64,000 bases of DNA from Theristus sp. LFF4_11 (lineage: Eukaryota; Nematoda; Chromadorea; Monhysterida; Xyalidae): assembly GCA_030248135.1 (NCBI GenBank), contig JASANC010001711.1, positions 62,001 to 126,000 on the forward strand. Reading direction: 5' to 3'. Below the pieces are notes generated by a model that saw only the letters and a program-made list of their open reading frames with translations, did not search any database and was not told the DNA's origin. Shown in pieces: positions 50,701 to 61,332 of this stretch (within the stretch, counting starts at the first letter, position 1; every line of letters starts with the position of its first letter). Made by a program: the position numbers and the translations under genes.

Positions 50701-53700
50701 GCGTCGTGATGCTGCTGCTGAGCGTCATCGGCATGTCGCAGATCAGCCTGGGCCTCGAGCTGTCCGACGTCATCCCGAAGGGCACCGCCGAGTACGACTT
50801 TCTGCTGGCGCGAGAGCGCTACTTCAGTTTCTACCCGATGTTTGGTGTCGTGCGTACGCCCACCGACATTCCGAACAAACAAGAGGCGATGCAGAACTTC
50901 AGACGCGAGATTCTCGACATGAAATACACGGTGCGGGGCCGACTTGTTGGTGTGATTCCGTTTGCGTCGCTGATTGAGCTGAACACACGGCAAATCAAAC
51001 AGCCATGGTGAAATTGAAAATGAATGACGTTTAGTTCGCGTCGCCTTACCATTTCCTGCTCACATGAGCTCACCCGAGTTTCACGTTTGATTGATAGGTC
51101 ACCGGCAACAGCATACTCGCCGAGGAGTACTGGTACACGATGTTCCGCAATTGGACGGCCGAACTGCAGACGGACTTGGAGCTGTTGCGAAATCGCAGTG
51201 ACCTGGCGAACGCCACCTGGGTGAATGAGACGACCACGGAGAAACAGAAACTCGCGTACGCAATGATCTGCAGCGTTGGCACGGTCGCCAATTGTAGTCG
51301 CGTGAGTGGGCCTCCATAAGCGCTATTACTAATCAACGTCGCTTCGTCAGTTGCCGTCGACACTGATGCATTTCAGTTTACCGACCACACAAAGAACCTG
51401 GTCTACACGGCGGCCAGCGGTGAGATGTTGGTGCTGGAGGAGTCCTTCTACAACTACCTGACCGCCTGGTATCGCTCGGAGCAGATGATGTACTACGTCT
51501 CGCAGGGCAATCTGTTCCCGGAGCCGCCGGGATGGGCGTTCGATAAGGCAAACACCATGAACAACAGTCAGTGCAACGCCGGATCGTTCTTACTTTGATG
51601 ATTGTTATTTGTATTTCAGACTGATTCAATCTGAACTGACTGTATGTATTTCAATCTTCCCATTCAGTTCTCACTTCTTTTTACCTGTTCAAACTGACAC
51701 AGTTATTCCAGTGCAGTTCTGTCTCACTTCTTTTATGCTTGTTTTGCAGTTCCACCGGCAGCGCCACTGCAATACTCTCAGATTCCATTTTTCCTCAACG
51801 ACCTCGTCGACACGCCGCCCATCGTCGACATGATTCGCGTTCGTTTGTGGCAGTTTTTTGTCAAAAAGGACGCGGCCGCCGACAACGCAATCGAATGTTT
51901 GTTGTGTGCTTTCAGACAGCGCGCTCAATCTGCGAACGCTACACGGAGGAGCACGAGCTCTACACGTTTCCATCGGGCATTCCGTTCACGTTCTGGCACC
52001 AATATCTAAACCTGAAGATGAACCTCGCCATTGCGCTGCTGATCATTTCCTGTTGGTGCAGCAACTGAACAGTGTGCTTTTTAATGATTCTTACAACGAG
52101 TTTTCAGCCTGCGGATGGAGGAACGAATTATTCATTAATTTTTTCGGAAAAGTTTCATTTTTTTGTACGCGTTCAGGCTCCGTGTTCCTGGTGATTTCGG
52201 TGCTTCTGATGAACCCGTGGACTGGCGGCTGTGTGCTGCTCGTTCTACTGATCAATTTGGTGGAGCTCGGTGGATTCATGGGACTGTCCGGCTTGAAACT
52301 GAATCCTGTCTCGGCCGTTACGCTCATAGTCGCTGGTGCGTACACGTTTGAAATTGGTTTCAGTGGTCGACTTGACTTGCTGTGCTCATAAATCGCATCA
52401 GGTTTCGAGCATATTGAGCTGTAGTGTGTCAGAATAGCAGTATGCAGCCAATCAGCAACGATCATCGCACTCCACTTGTGAACTGAGTTTATTGAGCACT
52501 CCGTATTACATGATGCTGTTCTCACAGTTTCATCGGAACGAACGAACGAACATAAAATTGAGGCAATGTTTGTAGCAAGGGCTAACCGAGAAAAGTCACA
52601 GAACGCGCGTCAAGTAGGCGCCCATCGGGCTTTTAGGTGAACAAGTCCCTGTCTTCCCTCCCTCGGGTGGTGAGGCTCGGAGCTCGATGCTCCAAGTTTA
52701 ACACGCTACTACCCAGGCGACGAGGGTTGACAAAGTGTCCAGCGTTTCGCGAAGTGAACTCAGTTGAACGAATACAGTTGCATTCGGTGTTTTGTTGTCG
52801 TCGTTTGCCGGTTAAATGCGGGTCAGTCCTTCAGCGGTAAATTCCAATTCGGTGTTTTCAGTGGGCATCGGCGTCGAGTTCACAGTGCACGTGTCGCTGT
52901 CCTACCTGACGTCGCTCGGCACCCCTAACGAACGGCTCGCTCGCACGCTTGAGCACATGTTCGTGCCGGTCGTACACGGCGGCATCAGCACCTTCCTCGG
53001 CATCATCATGCTCGCGTTCTCCGAGTTTGAGTTCATCGTTCGGTCGGTCGTCTGTTCTGTTCTGTTTTTTTCTGTCACTCGACACCTTCAGGCAAATGCA
53101 CAAGGACACAGGTTTCAAACCAGCCAGCTGGGTACACAAGCTGGTATCGATCAGCAAGTCTGTGCTCAATGAAGGCTGCATAACCGGCTGGTTTATTGGG
53201 GGCGGATGATGACTGCAGACGATGCTGGTAATGCTGTTTATTGTGCAACTGTTTTTGGTTGCTGCAGATACTTTTTCCTGGTGATGTGTGCGCTCGTCTT
53301 GCTCGGCCTGTTCAACGGTCTCGCACTGTTGCCCGTTGTGCTCGCGTACTTTGGACCGCCGTCCGAAGTGAGCAGAAAATGCGCATGCAATTTTTGCATT
53401 GCTGTTTTCAGTTTGTAATTTTAATAATTTTAAGCGGCCGATTGAAAATGTTCAACATTTGCGTTTTTTTGCATTCGCTTTTGACGCTTCAGGTACGACC
53501 GATCGACGGTGGCAACTACTTGGAGCCGCCGCCGTTGGACGACGACATTGAGGCAGTACCGCCGAACATGATTGGCAGGCCGCCGGAGAAGGCGGAGTTG
53601 CGATCGTTGAGTAATGCGCAGCAGACCAACAACAACAGCAGCAATAATGCTCACCTGCACTCGCCCAATGGCGCCTGTGTGCAACGTGGCACTGCCAAAA

Positions 53701-53732
53701 ACACTGGCAATGTTTGTGATGCTTGTGCTTGA
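38730..53732 (+). CDS. PTCH1: Patched, Hedgehog-receptor family RND membrane protein
   Basis: A 12-membrane-segment sterol-transport protein of the Patched family. My 25-exon model totals 1580 codons: 38730-39062, 39248-39367, 40583-40775, 44349-44632, 44831-45105, 45229-45373, 45558-45750, 45921-46063, 46264-46401, 46723-46914, 47378-47617, 47992-48219, 48688-48837, 48999-49235, 49722-49871, 50167-50337, 50682-50930, 51098-51301, 51377-51566, 51750-51838, 51916-52051, 52177-52335, 52862-53042, 53268-53367 and 53493-53732. Diagnostic pieces: [25 protein letters not shown], the sterol-sensing domain with [10 protein letters not shown] (paired Asp in TM4), a PPPPYE PPxY motif in the middle loop, [18 protein letters not shown], and [10 protein letters not shown] (Glu in TM10). 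The N-terminus is Ser- and His-rich. The boundary of the fourth exon (near 44632) is the weakest: its donor was chosen to keep phase. AATAAA follows at 53755. Confidence 0.95.
42165..42306. mobile_element. TACAGTC-family MITE, copy 2 (Patched intron 3)
   Basis: Inverted ends ACAGTCCATCT and AGATAGACTGT enclose three copies of CCAACCAATCAGC-type sequence, two followed by GCTGAGAATT and the last by TAGTTGCATATATTA. It lies in the 3.6-kb third intron of Patched. Confidence 0.78.
47106..47293. mobile_element. ACTCAATGCG MITE, copy 1 (Patched intron 10)
   Basis: Ends TTCTGGGACTGAATGCG and CGCATTGAGTTGCGGGACTG are inverted relatives of one another. The whole element is the reverse complement of the copy at 48326, sharing words such as GAAACTAGTTTC, AATTCCCGCGTC and CACTTTACCAATTT with their complements there. 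Confidence 0.82.
48326..48521. mobile_element. ACTCAATGCG MITE, copy 2 (Patched intron 12)
   Basis: Starts GGTCCCGAGACTCAATGCGC and ends GCACTGAGTCGCAGAAC. Opposite orientation to the copy at 47106, so the two would pair in the Patched pre-mRNA across exons 11 and 12. About 80% complementary by eye. Confidence 0.82.
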
Positions 53733-53754
53733 ACGCTTTTATGGGGAAATATCG

Positions 53755-53760
53755 AATAAA
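53755..53760 (+). promoter_or_regulatory. Polyadenylation signal of Patched
   Basis: AATAAA 23 bases after the Patched stop codon, at the usual kind of position for a short 3' UTR. Confidence 0.6.
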
Positions 53761-53827
53761 GGCTGCTGGCAGTGGCAGCTTCTGATTCTGATTAGATTTT
53801 TGATTTGATCGATTGTTTTTTCCAATT

Positions 53828-53985
53828 CTGCGACTCAATGCGCGCATAGATTGAACATCAGTGGTATGTTTGACGCGACAATTCAAAAATTGCTGAAGCG
53901 ACCCGTTCGACCGGGTAAATTTGGCAAATTTGAAATTCTCTTGAAGCTGATTTCCTTTTCCCGTGTACATTGAGTCGCAGAACAA
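53828..53985. mobile_element. ACTCAATGCG MITE, copy 3
   Basis: Ends TTCTGCGACTCAATGCGCGC and CATTGAGTCGCAGAA form clean terminal inverted repeats. It lies just downstream of the Patched polyadenylation signal, in the same orientation as the copy at 48326, and is shorter than the other two. Confidence 0.85.
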
Positions 53986-54083
53986 AAATGCATGGCAAGG
54001 AAATGACTGATAGCATCGAAGTGCAAGAGCACTTGGTTCGTTTCATCACGTTTTCCATGATTGATTCGTTGCAACTGTTGCAG

Positions 54084-54300
54084 ACGCCGCCGCCGACACC
54101 TCCAAACTCAACCACACGTCCGTCAGAGCCGAGCACGCCAACATGATGACCCCGCCAGCGAATGTGCGCGTTGCCCGTTGCAGCCACCCTGTGATTCGTG
54201 CCGCTGTCATAATCTCCTCTGCCCGTCCATGCATCATGCTGGTGTCACCAACCACTGTTCATTCCGTCTTTCTTCACACTTCGACGTTTTGGTATCGTAG
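54084..54300 (+). other. Possible alternative 3' exon of Patched
   Basis: After an acceptor-like TTGCAG at 54078-54083 the sequence has coding-like GC content. One frame gives TPPPTPPNSTTRPSEPSTPT then a stop, and another stays open for about 70 codons. Patched tails are often Pro/Ser/Thr-rich, so this could be an alternative last exon. No matching donor in exon 53493-53732 was proven, and a poly(A) signal and a MITE intervene. Confidence 0.25.
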
Positions 54301-56370
54301 ATTTTCCGATTTTTGTTGTTGACTCGAGTGTCGAGTTGAGGGTACTTGCACAAACAATGTATGAAAAATGCCCCGTTTTATTTTTGAAAAAGCTCAGTGA
54401 ACTCTCTCAGTGTCCTGATTCGTTTGCTTATATTTTATATCGGTGTGTTTTTTTGTTTATTATTTTCCAAGGAGCTGTGTGTTTTCAAGTTTCAGAATAT
54501 TTACAACAACTGCGCATGTTGTATCAGTTTTCGTAGTAAAAACTTAAAGCGTTTAGTTGCTGCCTCTGAACGTGTCTTGTCAAATTAGGTTCATGGTTTG
54601 TAGAATTTGTGTCATTATTGTGGTGGTCGTGGTGGTCGATCACAATTGAGAAAGGTGTAGTGTTTCGTGTCACGTAAGAAAAGTTGTGTCGGTCAGCTAA
54701 CCGGAGATTACGAATGCGTTCTATGTGTCTCTCTAGTCATAAATCTCGCTGATAAATCGTTGGAGTTTTGTCGCTTGCCCACATTGTTCCTGTCAGAAAT
54801 TGTGTTGATTGTCGTCGTTGTCTTGCAGATTTCTCGGACTGTCGCTGTTGGCATAATCTTTCTGGATCTTTGATCTTGTTTTGCAAGTAACGCAATTAAT
54901 TTGTCAGTTTTTAGGCACAGCAATGAAGGTCTGCGTTTTTTTATGGTTTTGCTGCTTTCCGTTTTTTTGTTCGCTTCGCACGAGCGGGTCCATATTTTGA
55001 AGCTGTTTGTTTTCATATCTTTTTTCGAGTTCGTTTTTTCGTGTCGTCGATTTCAGAAGATTTTAATTATTGATATAAGTTTTCATTGATTGTTCGTCCG
55101 TCCCGTCTGACCGGTTGTGTAACGATGTTTTGTACGTCGCCTTGTTAGCGGTCATGTTCGTGTTTCTGATCATTATGCTTTGCACATCCGGTGTTGTCAC
55201 TTGTGTTTTGCTTCTAGCAGTAGCCCACCCCTCAAAGTACATAAATGCGCAATCAACATACACTCAGCACTCCTTATTTTGCACCGTTACATCGCTGGTT
55301 TAGTGCGTATTGCTTGCTTGTTTCAACATTTATTCTCAATTCATTTTTCAAAGTTGTAAATAATGTTTGCATAACAGTTGTGAACTACTTTTTCGCTTTT
55401 GTTCAAAATGTACAAAACGAATTGACATGTTCAATCAGATACTTTTTTGTTACAATTCAAAACTAAATCAAACGAATCGATAGTTGGACCACCTAAACTT
55501 GTTTTCCGTGATTGTTTTTTTGTTTTCTTTCTAATCATCAACAACAAAATCTGTGCCGTCTTTTACACATTCAAAAACAAATCATGTATTATGATTTTCT
55601 TTGATTTCCTTGAGCAAAAATTCAACATTTAGTGTCTTCGATATGCTTTTGGATGTTTGTTGTGCTCACGATAACATAAGTCGCAACATTTTAGAGAAAG
55701 AATCTTAAGTCTGCTTTCATCGGTTTTTACTCATTTTGAGTTTCAGTTATCTATACAGATTGTGTCTTTATAAGTTTTCAGTTATATCAGTTGTGTTGGT
55801 TCATATCTGTCGGTCTGTCGCACCTTGAATGATTTCATCACCAATGAATAGCGTAACGAGCAATTAGTAAGTTTAGAAATAAAGCACTCACGCTTTTCTA
55901 TTTTCATTTGTCACACGTTCTAGTTCACTAACTTATTTTTGATTTCTTTCGCTACAGTATTGTTTCAGGATATTTCAGTTGCTGCTGATAAAGAGATTGC
56001 AGCCAGTAAGTTTAAAAAAAATTACTTCCTTTTCTGAGACACGTTTTTTCGACATGAGTTTTTGTCTTATTTATTTCCATAAAAATGCGGACGTCGTTTG
56101 ATTTGTGTCGCGGTATTCTTTACAGTGCAGTATATTATATGATTTATTTTTTTCGGGAACATAGCTCATATCAATAATTGTTTGTTTGTATGCAGAATAA
56201 AGACCGAAAACAGATTGGATCTGGATTTTTTCGAAAAGTGTTTTGGATTTCGTATCCATTGCTCCTCTTCATAACAGCGGACCTGCTCCAAAAAGCATTA
56301 TTTTGAAATTCAAAGTCCAGCGATTCGTTCCACTTCGTATTAGTCATATTATTTTTGTCCAAAGGTCCAC
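54301..56370. other. T-rich intergenic region between Patched and EXOSC3
   Basis: Strongly T-rich on the plus strand with no supported gene or repeat family. Short open frames at 54336-55632 are hydrophobic only because of T-richness. The last few hundred bases should hold the EXOSC3 promoter. Confidence 0.4.
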
Positions 56371-57711
56371 ATGGCCGAAGTAAATTCAAAAATGGAAAAC
56401 CCTACGGAAATGATCTGTGTTGCCGGCGACGTTTTGCCGGTCACCTTGGACAAACAGGCCACACCATGCGCATCCGCGAAGCAGCAGCTGGTGTTTGGCC
56501 CCGGCGTCCAGTTGCACAATTCGAAAGTGATCGCGACAAAGTCTGGGCCGTTCTGTCAACGGGGCGACACAAAAATGTACTGGATTGATTCCAATGCCAA
56601 ACGCTACATTCCGGTGAAAGGTTGGTTGGCTGTGAGCAAGCTTTTTTTGTGGTTGGCGCCGGTGGGTTGTGGAGTATAGTTGGCTCATTATTCTGTTGTT
56701 AACAGTAAGCTTAATGAATCAGCACTTAGTAAATGCTGTTTGTTACCAATGTTGTGTGACTGAGCACTGGGCGTCGTCGCGACATGGACTTCCCAACCGG
56801 GACTTCAGTCAACATATGACGCACAGCCCATCTGCGCAGGAAGTCCATGTCGACCGAAACATCCCGTCAGGAAGCTTATGACCGTTGGCAATCGTGCAGC
56901 CGGCGTGCATTTTTTTCCTCATAATTCTGAAGGGGACCGAGTGCTCGGTGTTGTGACGAGTCGACTGACGGACGGTTGGCGTGTGGACATTGGCAGTGCC
57001 GAGCTGGCGACCGTCTCCGCGTTGTCGTTCGAGGGCAGCACCAAGCGCAACAGACCCAATGTGAAGATCGGCGATCTGCTCTACGGCCAGCTGGTGATCG
57101 CCATGAAAGATCTCGAACCGGAGGTTCGTGGTTTACTGGATTGTTGGTTGTTTTCGTGGCATTTCAGGTGGCTGATAAAAAGTGGCCAGAATAGTTTTCT
57201 GGATAGGTCGCTTTCTCAAATTAGGTGCACTGATTTAACGAACAGCACCGAGTTAATTTAATTTAGCAGGAAATTAACATGAAATTTAACATGAAAGGAA
57301 TTTAGCACCGAACGTTTTTTTATTTTTCCAACACGCTTTTGTCTGTGTAGTTTTGTGTTGTTCATGTTTCCCTTTTGTATTCTTTGTTTGCAGGTCGTGT
57401 GCGTTGACAGTGAGTTCAAGGCGCGTGGCATGGGTGTGCTGCCCGCTGGGGGCATGTTGTTCGCCATTTCGCAGCGTGCCGCACGTTGCCTGTTGTTGCC
57501 GGACAAATGTCCACTGCTTGAGTTGCTTGGTCGCGAACTGAAGTTCGAGGTGACCGTTGGATTGAACGGCAAAGTTTGGGTCAACAGCCACAGCGTCAAG
57601 CAAACGGTGCTCATTGGCAAGGCGTTGACCACGGTGGGGCTGGACTCGATGGCAGTGGATGCCGTGAAGCAACTGGCCGAACAAACCATTGTCAGTATAA
57701 GAGCGATTTAG
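56371..57711 (+). CDS. EXOSC3: Exosome complex component RRP40
   Basis: An RNA-binding cap subunit of the 3'-5' RNA exosome in nucleus and cytoplasm. Three exons: 56371-56620, 56933-57123 and 57394-57711, 253 codons in consistent phase (252 aa; human 275). Order of parts: N-terminal domain with YWIDSNAKRYIPVKGD, an S1 domain (RVLGVVTSRLTDGWRVDIG), the family signature SFEGSTKRNRPNVKIGDLLY, then the KH domain with GMGVLPAGG and FEVTVGLNGKVWVNS. The start is the ATG at 56371 (MAEVNSKMENPTEMI); another frame opens at 56355 but does not continue the family sequence. The exon 2 donor is GTTCGT. AATAAA lies at 57802. The gene converges on the calmodulin-like gene; their stop codons are 200 bases apart. 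Confidence 0.95.
56780..56852. repeat. Perfect inverted repeat in EXOSC3 intron 1
   Basis: CGACATGGACTTCC at 56780-56793 pairs exactly with GGAAGTCCATGTCG at 56839-56852, leaving a 45-base loop. It may be a small hairpin or the ends of a tiny MITE. Confidence 0.6.
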
Positions 57712-57801
57712 TTGTGTTGACATTTTGCACTGGATATCTGCTTTTTGTTACAACTGTACACTGTTTTTGTACACTGTACTGTTATCTGTTCATTTTCGTC
57801 A

Positions 57802-57807
57802 AATAAA
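57802..57807 (+). promoter_or_regulatory. Polyadenylation signal of EXOSC3
   Basis: AATAAA 90 bases after the EXOSC3 stop. The 3' UTR would approach or overlap that of the convergent calmodulin-like gene. Confidence 0.6.
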
Positions 57808-57911
57808 GTGCTGTAAAAATATTGTTGTGTGGCGCGGCTCCAATGACAGATACTGCTGACCTACAAGTAGCTCTTTTAAACCGGTTTCAGCTGTTGTTTC
57901 TTGCTGACATC

Positions 57912-58799
57912 TCACGTTTGGGCGCCGCCAGCCATCATGGCGACAAATTCTGAAACACCGACATTCTTGACATGAGAAATCTACAACACAATGTTTTCTA
58001 AAGACTGGCATACCCTCATAATTTATTTTTCCATCCCCGTCAATGTCAGCCGCTTTCATCAGATCTGCCACTTCTTGGTCGGTCAGCGGTTCACCCAGGG
58101 TGGTCATAATGTGCTTGAACTCTGGCGCCGAGATGAAACCGTTGCCGTCTTTGTCGAACACCTGTCAGTGAAAGAAAACTTATGTTGAATTTTGTTGCAC
58201 GCATTGGGATGTCACTCAGGAATGATCTCAGTCACCCAAACCTGACCCAGGTCACAAAAAAGCTGCAAGATTTGACGCAATGATCACTGGACCTCAAACG
58301 CGATGCGCATCTCTTTCGATCCGGTGCCCTCTTTTTTCATTCGTTTCATCAGATGCAGGAATTCGTCAAAGTTGATGTTGTCGTTGCCTGCAAAATTATT
58401 TAGAACTGAGAAACGATTTGTCAAGTGAGTGAAAATTTTCTGAACGAACCATCGGTGTCGGCGTCTTTCATCATCTCCTTCACCTGCGCCTCCGTGGGAT
58501 TCTGTCCGGCCGCACGCAACATATCGCCCAGTTCTTGGACCGAGATCGCGCCGCCGTTGTCTTTGTCGAACATTTCAAAGACGCTCCGCGCATCTGGGTA
58601 CAAAAATGGACATTTTTAATTGAAAATTGAAAGTAGGATAAAAAAACGACGTATCATTGCCACTTACTTTTGACTTGTTTTTCCGACAATTCGTTGGCCT
58701 ACACAAATGCAAAAACAGTTTCACTAACCGTTTTGAAAATAATAAAAAAACTAGAGATTCTTTTTCTCATGAAAAATGTACGAATCATAAACTTACCAT
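57912..58799 (-). CDS. Calmodulin-like protein with four EF-hands
   Basis: A cytosolic calcium sensor of the calmodulin/troponin C superfamily, 152 aa. Six exons on the minus strand: 58797-58799 (only the ATG), 58668-58698, 58450-58593, 58293-58387, 58014-58161 and 57912-57949, totalling 459 nt with all phases matching. The loops are [36 protein letters not shown] and [12 protein letters not shown]; all keep acidic position 1 and Glu at 12, so four sites should bind calcium. The linker between lobes reads [18 protein letters not shown], and the protein ends [12 protein letters not shown]. The intron directly after the start codon is also found in animal calmodulin genes. First-lobe features ([11 protein letters not shown]) recall troponin C, but spacing and length fit calmodulin-like proteins; which one it is remains open. 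The exon 3 donor is GTTCGT. Confidence 0.92.
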
Positions 58800-59204
58800 G
58801 TTTCATGCAAAATGTTCTTTTGAAACCAAAAAATCTGGATAATTGGAACAGAAAACAACTGGGCTGTGTCTCGCACAGAGCTTCTATTGATTTGTTGCCG
58901 AAGTCTTTCAAAAAGCATTGTTCTGTTTCCACCGTGCTTGTTCAAGCCATGAACATTTATTTATTGTGTGCCAGTGGTGACATTCATTGTCATGGCATAA
59001 GATACATGTACTGCACATACATTTGCACTGTGGAGGAAGTTAAAAAAAGAAACAGACACAACAATGAAATCAATGTTGCCATCACGATAACGCACAGTTG
59101 CGAAAACGAAAAATCAGTAAATCGAATATGTGCGCTGGACATTCAAAATAATAATAATTGGAACGAAGCTCACAACGTTGAACTTTTTAATTGAGTCTAT
59201 GGCG
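58800..59204. other. Spacer between two minus-strand genes
   Basis: It holds the upstream region of the calmodulin-like gene and the 3' end of the membrane-protein gene. A minus-strand AATAAA pair (plus-strand TTTATTTATTG near 58950) could be the latter's polyadenylation signal, about 250 bases past its stop. Nothing else recognised. Confidence 0.45.
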
Positions 59205-60971
59205 TCACTTGGTGTTGCGATAGGTGGTACGGTCGGTCGAGCAGAGCAGGGTGATGACGCCGCTGGTGCAGGAGACGGCTGTCACCAGCAGCACTGAGGC
59301 GATGTGCTCATCGAACACTGCTGCCTTGCCAACGGCAATCTACACGTGCCGAAAAGCAATCTGGCATTTCATGCTTCACTTGTACAGCACGTTAGATCCA
59401 CCCGTCACCCATCACGTGCGTTTCAATCAGTGAACGCAACGATTCAAATGTAGCCAAACACAAACAAACGGGACTTTACTAGCCGCTTTAGTATTCGCTT
59501 TAATAGCGTCAGTTTTGCAGCGCCATTTTCTCAGTGTCAATGCACATTGCCTGCCGATGTTTGCACACCTGCAACGAGGCGCCAAAGAGCGCTGCCATAA
59601 CGACCGTGAACAACAGGTACACAGCGTCCAGCTGTGCGAACGCCAACGCAAGCAGAACGTGCACGATCGCAGGTGCACCGACTGCCATGCCGAGCAGCAC
59701 GGGACGACTGAAGTTGGCGGAGTCGTGCACGAATTTCGGCGCAAACAGGCCGCACAACACGCCTGTACACGCGCACAGCAACCACGCAGGCGGTGTGTAG
59801 TGGTACCTGCGCACGGAAAACTGTTGCGCAGAGCGTCTGTAATGTCTACAATGGCACTGAGAATAATTACTCTGCTCTGCAGTTTGTTGAGTTGCCAGTG
59901 GCAGTCCAATGAAATGTTTGAATTTTGTTTTTCAAGTTTTTTTGATCAGTAACTCACAACACAGCGTACAGTCCATCTGGAAAATACATGCAACCTGACA
60001 ATATAAACAACCAATCACCTGGTTGCACACACTGCAAGATACATTGTAGACTGTAGAGTGAGTATTCTTCGTGGAGAATCCGTGTGTTCATTTCAGACAG
60101 TAACCTCCGCTTATACTCACAAGTAACATTCTGACAGTGCTATGCCGCTGAGAACGCCCACAGCAAGCGACACAGCGAGCCATTGCATGCGGAGGTCGTC
60201 GGGCAGCGCTACAGGCCGTTTTCGGGGATCATTCAGACGATAAAGAAAGACGGCAGGGAGTATGACGTTGGCAAGCACGAACGCTGGCAGTGGATCAATG
60301 AACAGCGGCATCAGCACTGCGAACGGGCCGACACCGCCGAGTTGGAAGCCGATTGACCAGGCGCTCAGACAGATAGCCGTCCAGAAATATGTCTGAACTT
60401 CATACAATCCTTCATCATGTGCAAATCTCGAGCTCAAAAAATCTACAAACAGGGTGGAAAACTTTAGAAATGGTAGTTTCGAATGCAACAATCACACATG
60501 TTGCCCAGTCCGATCACCACTACGCACCCTCAGCAGAGGGCCAGTGAGAAACTCGACGTCGACGCCGACGTCGACCAATGGTGACGTGTCGAGCAACAAC
60601 AGTGGCAGTTGACGTTGCTGCTCCTGGAGTTCAGCACGATAGTTGGCCAATTCCTTGGGCACCTCGTTCGCCAGCTGGACGCCGCGTTGGCGTACCTCGT
60701 TGGCAGTGCACGCGAGCTGCTGCTGGTACTCGCGCAACACGGCAAGTGCCTCCTGCTGGTTGCCTGCCTGACAGCAACAACAACACAAGTTTGACGAAGC
60801 TTTGTGCCCATAGGGCATATGCGAGCAAGGCACAACAAAGAGCGCAAAATTAATCACACGAACTTGTTGATAATTCGGTTTGACATCCGTTTCCTGTTCT
60901 TGTTCCGGTTTCTGTTCATACTCGTATGCCATGCCCAACAGCGCGAGTGGTTCGTTTTCGACGTCGGTCAT
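59205..60971 (-). CDS. Unrecognised multi-pass membrane protein with coiled-coil-like N-terminus
   Basis: Five exons on the minus strand: 60864-60971, 60528-60767, 60121-60461, 59569-59806 and 59205-59339, totalling 354 codons with every phase matching, which makes it a real gene. The N-terminal 115 residues are hydrophilic, Gln/Glu-rich and probably helical (EYQQQLACTANEVRQRG, ELANYRAELQEQQRQLP). After them come about seven or eight hydrophobic segments, among them TAICLSAWSIGFQLGGVGPF, AFVLANVILPAVFLY, WLAVSLAVGVLSGIAL, WLLCACTGVLCGLFAP and LLFTVVMAALFGASLQ. The short tail ends TTYRNTK. I do not recognise the family and see no catalytic motif. The start at 60971 (MTDVENEPLALLG) is the best ATG, though the frame is open upstream to 61097. 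The exon 1 donor is GTTCGT. Confidence 0.78.
59967..60055. mobile_element. TACAGTC-family MITE, copy 3
   Basis: A short copy with ends TACAGTCCATCTGGA and GACTGTA in an intron (59807-60120) of the membrane-protein gene, with CAACCAATCACCTGGTTGCA inside. Confidence 0.72.
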
Positions 60972-61332
60972 GATGATCGTCAATATTTGATGAGGTGTAC
61001 GCTGAACTAGCAGCAGATAAGAAGAAGAAAAACTTTTTGTTGAAAGTTTTGTTGACCGAGATGTTTTTAAGCAAAATAAAGACATCTGAGCTTCCATTCC
61101 CCAAAAACAATCAAATTATTTGGTATATCTGTTGGGCGTTTCGCCAATTATTCGTTGTACGCCGACACCGTTTGGACTCGTCAGCAACGATCGGTGTCAC
61201 ATACACTTGAAAAGGAACGCTTAGGAATACACATGTGATACACTTAACAAAACAACCAAAAAAACCTCAGTGAAGCAACAAACAGCAAGCACACCTTGTC
61301 GTTGACTCGTTTGTGATGCTGTTGGGTTTTTT

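Noticed and set aside
52600..52750. GC-rich stretch in a Patched intron looking like an exon or RNA gene
   Set aside because: Flanking Patched exons join in phase without it, no cloverleaf or known RNA fold, and no recognisable protein; origin unclear.
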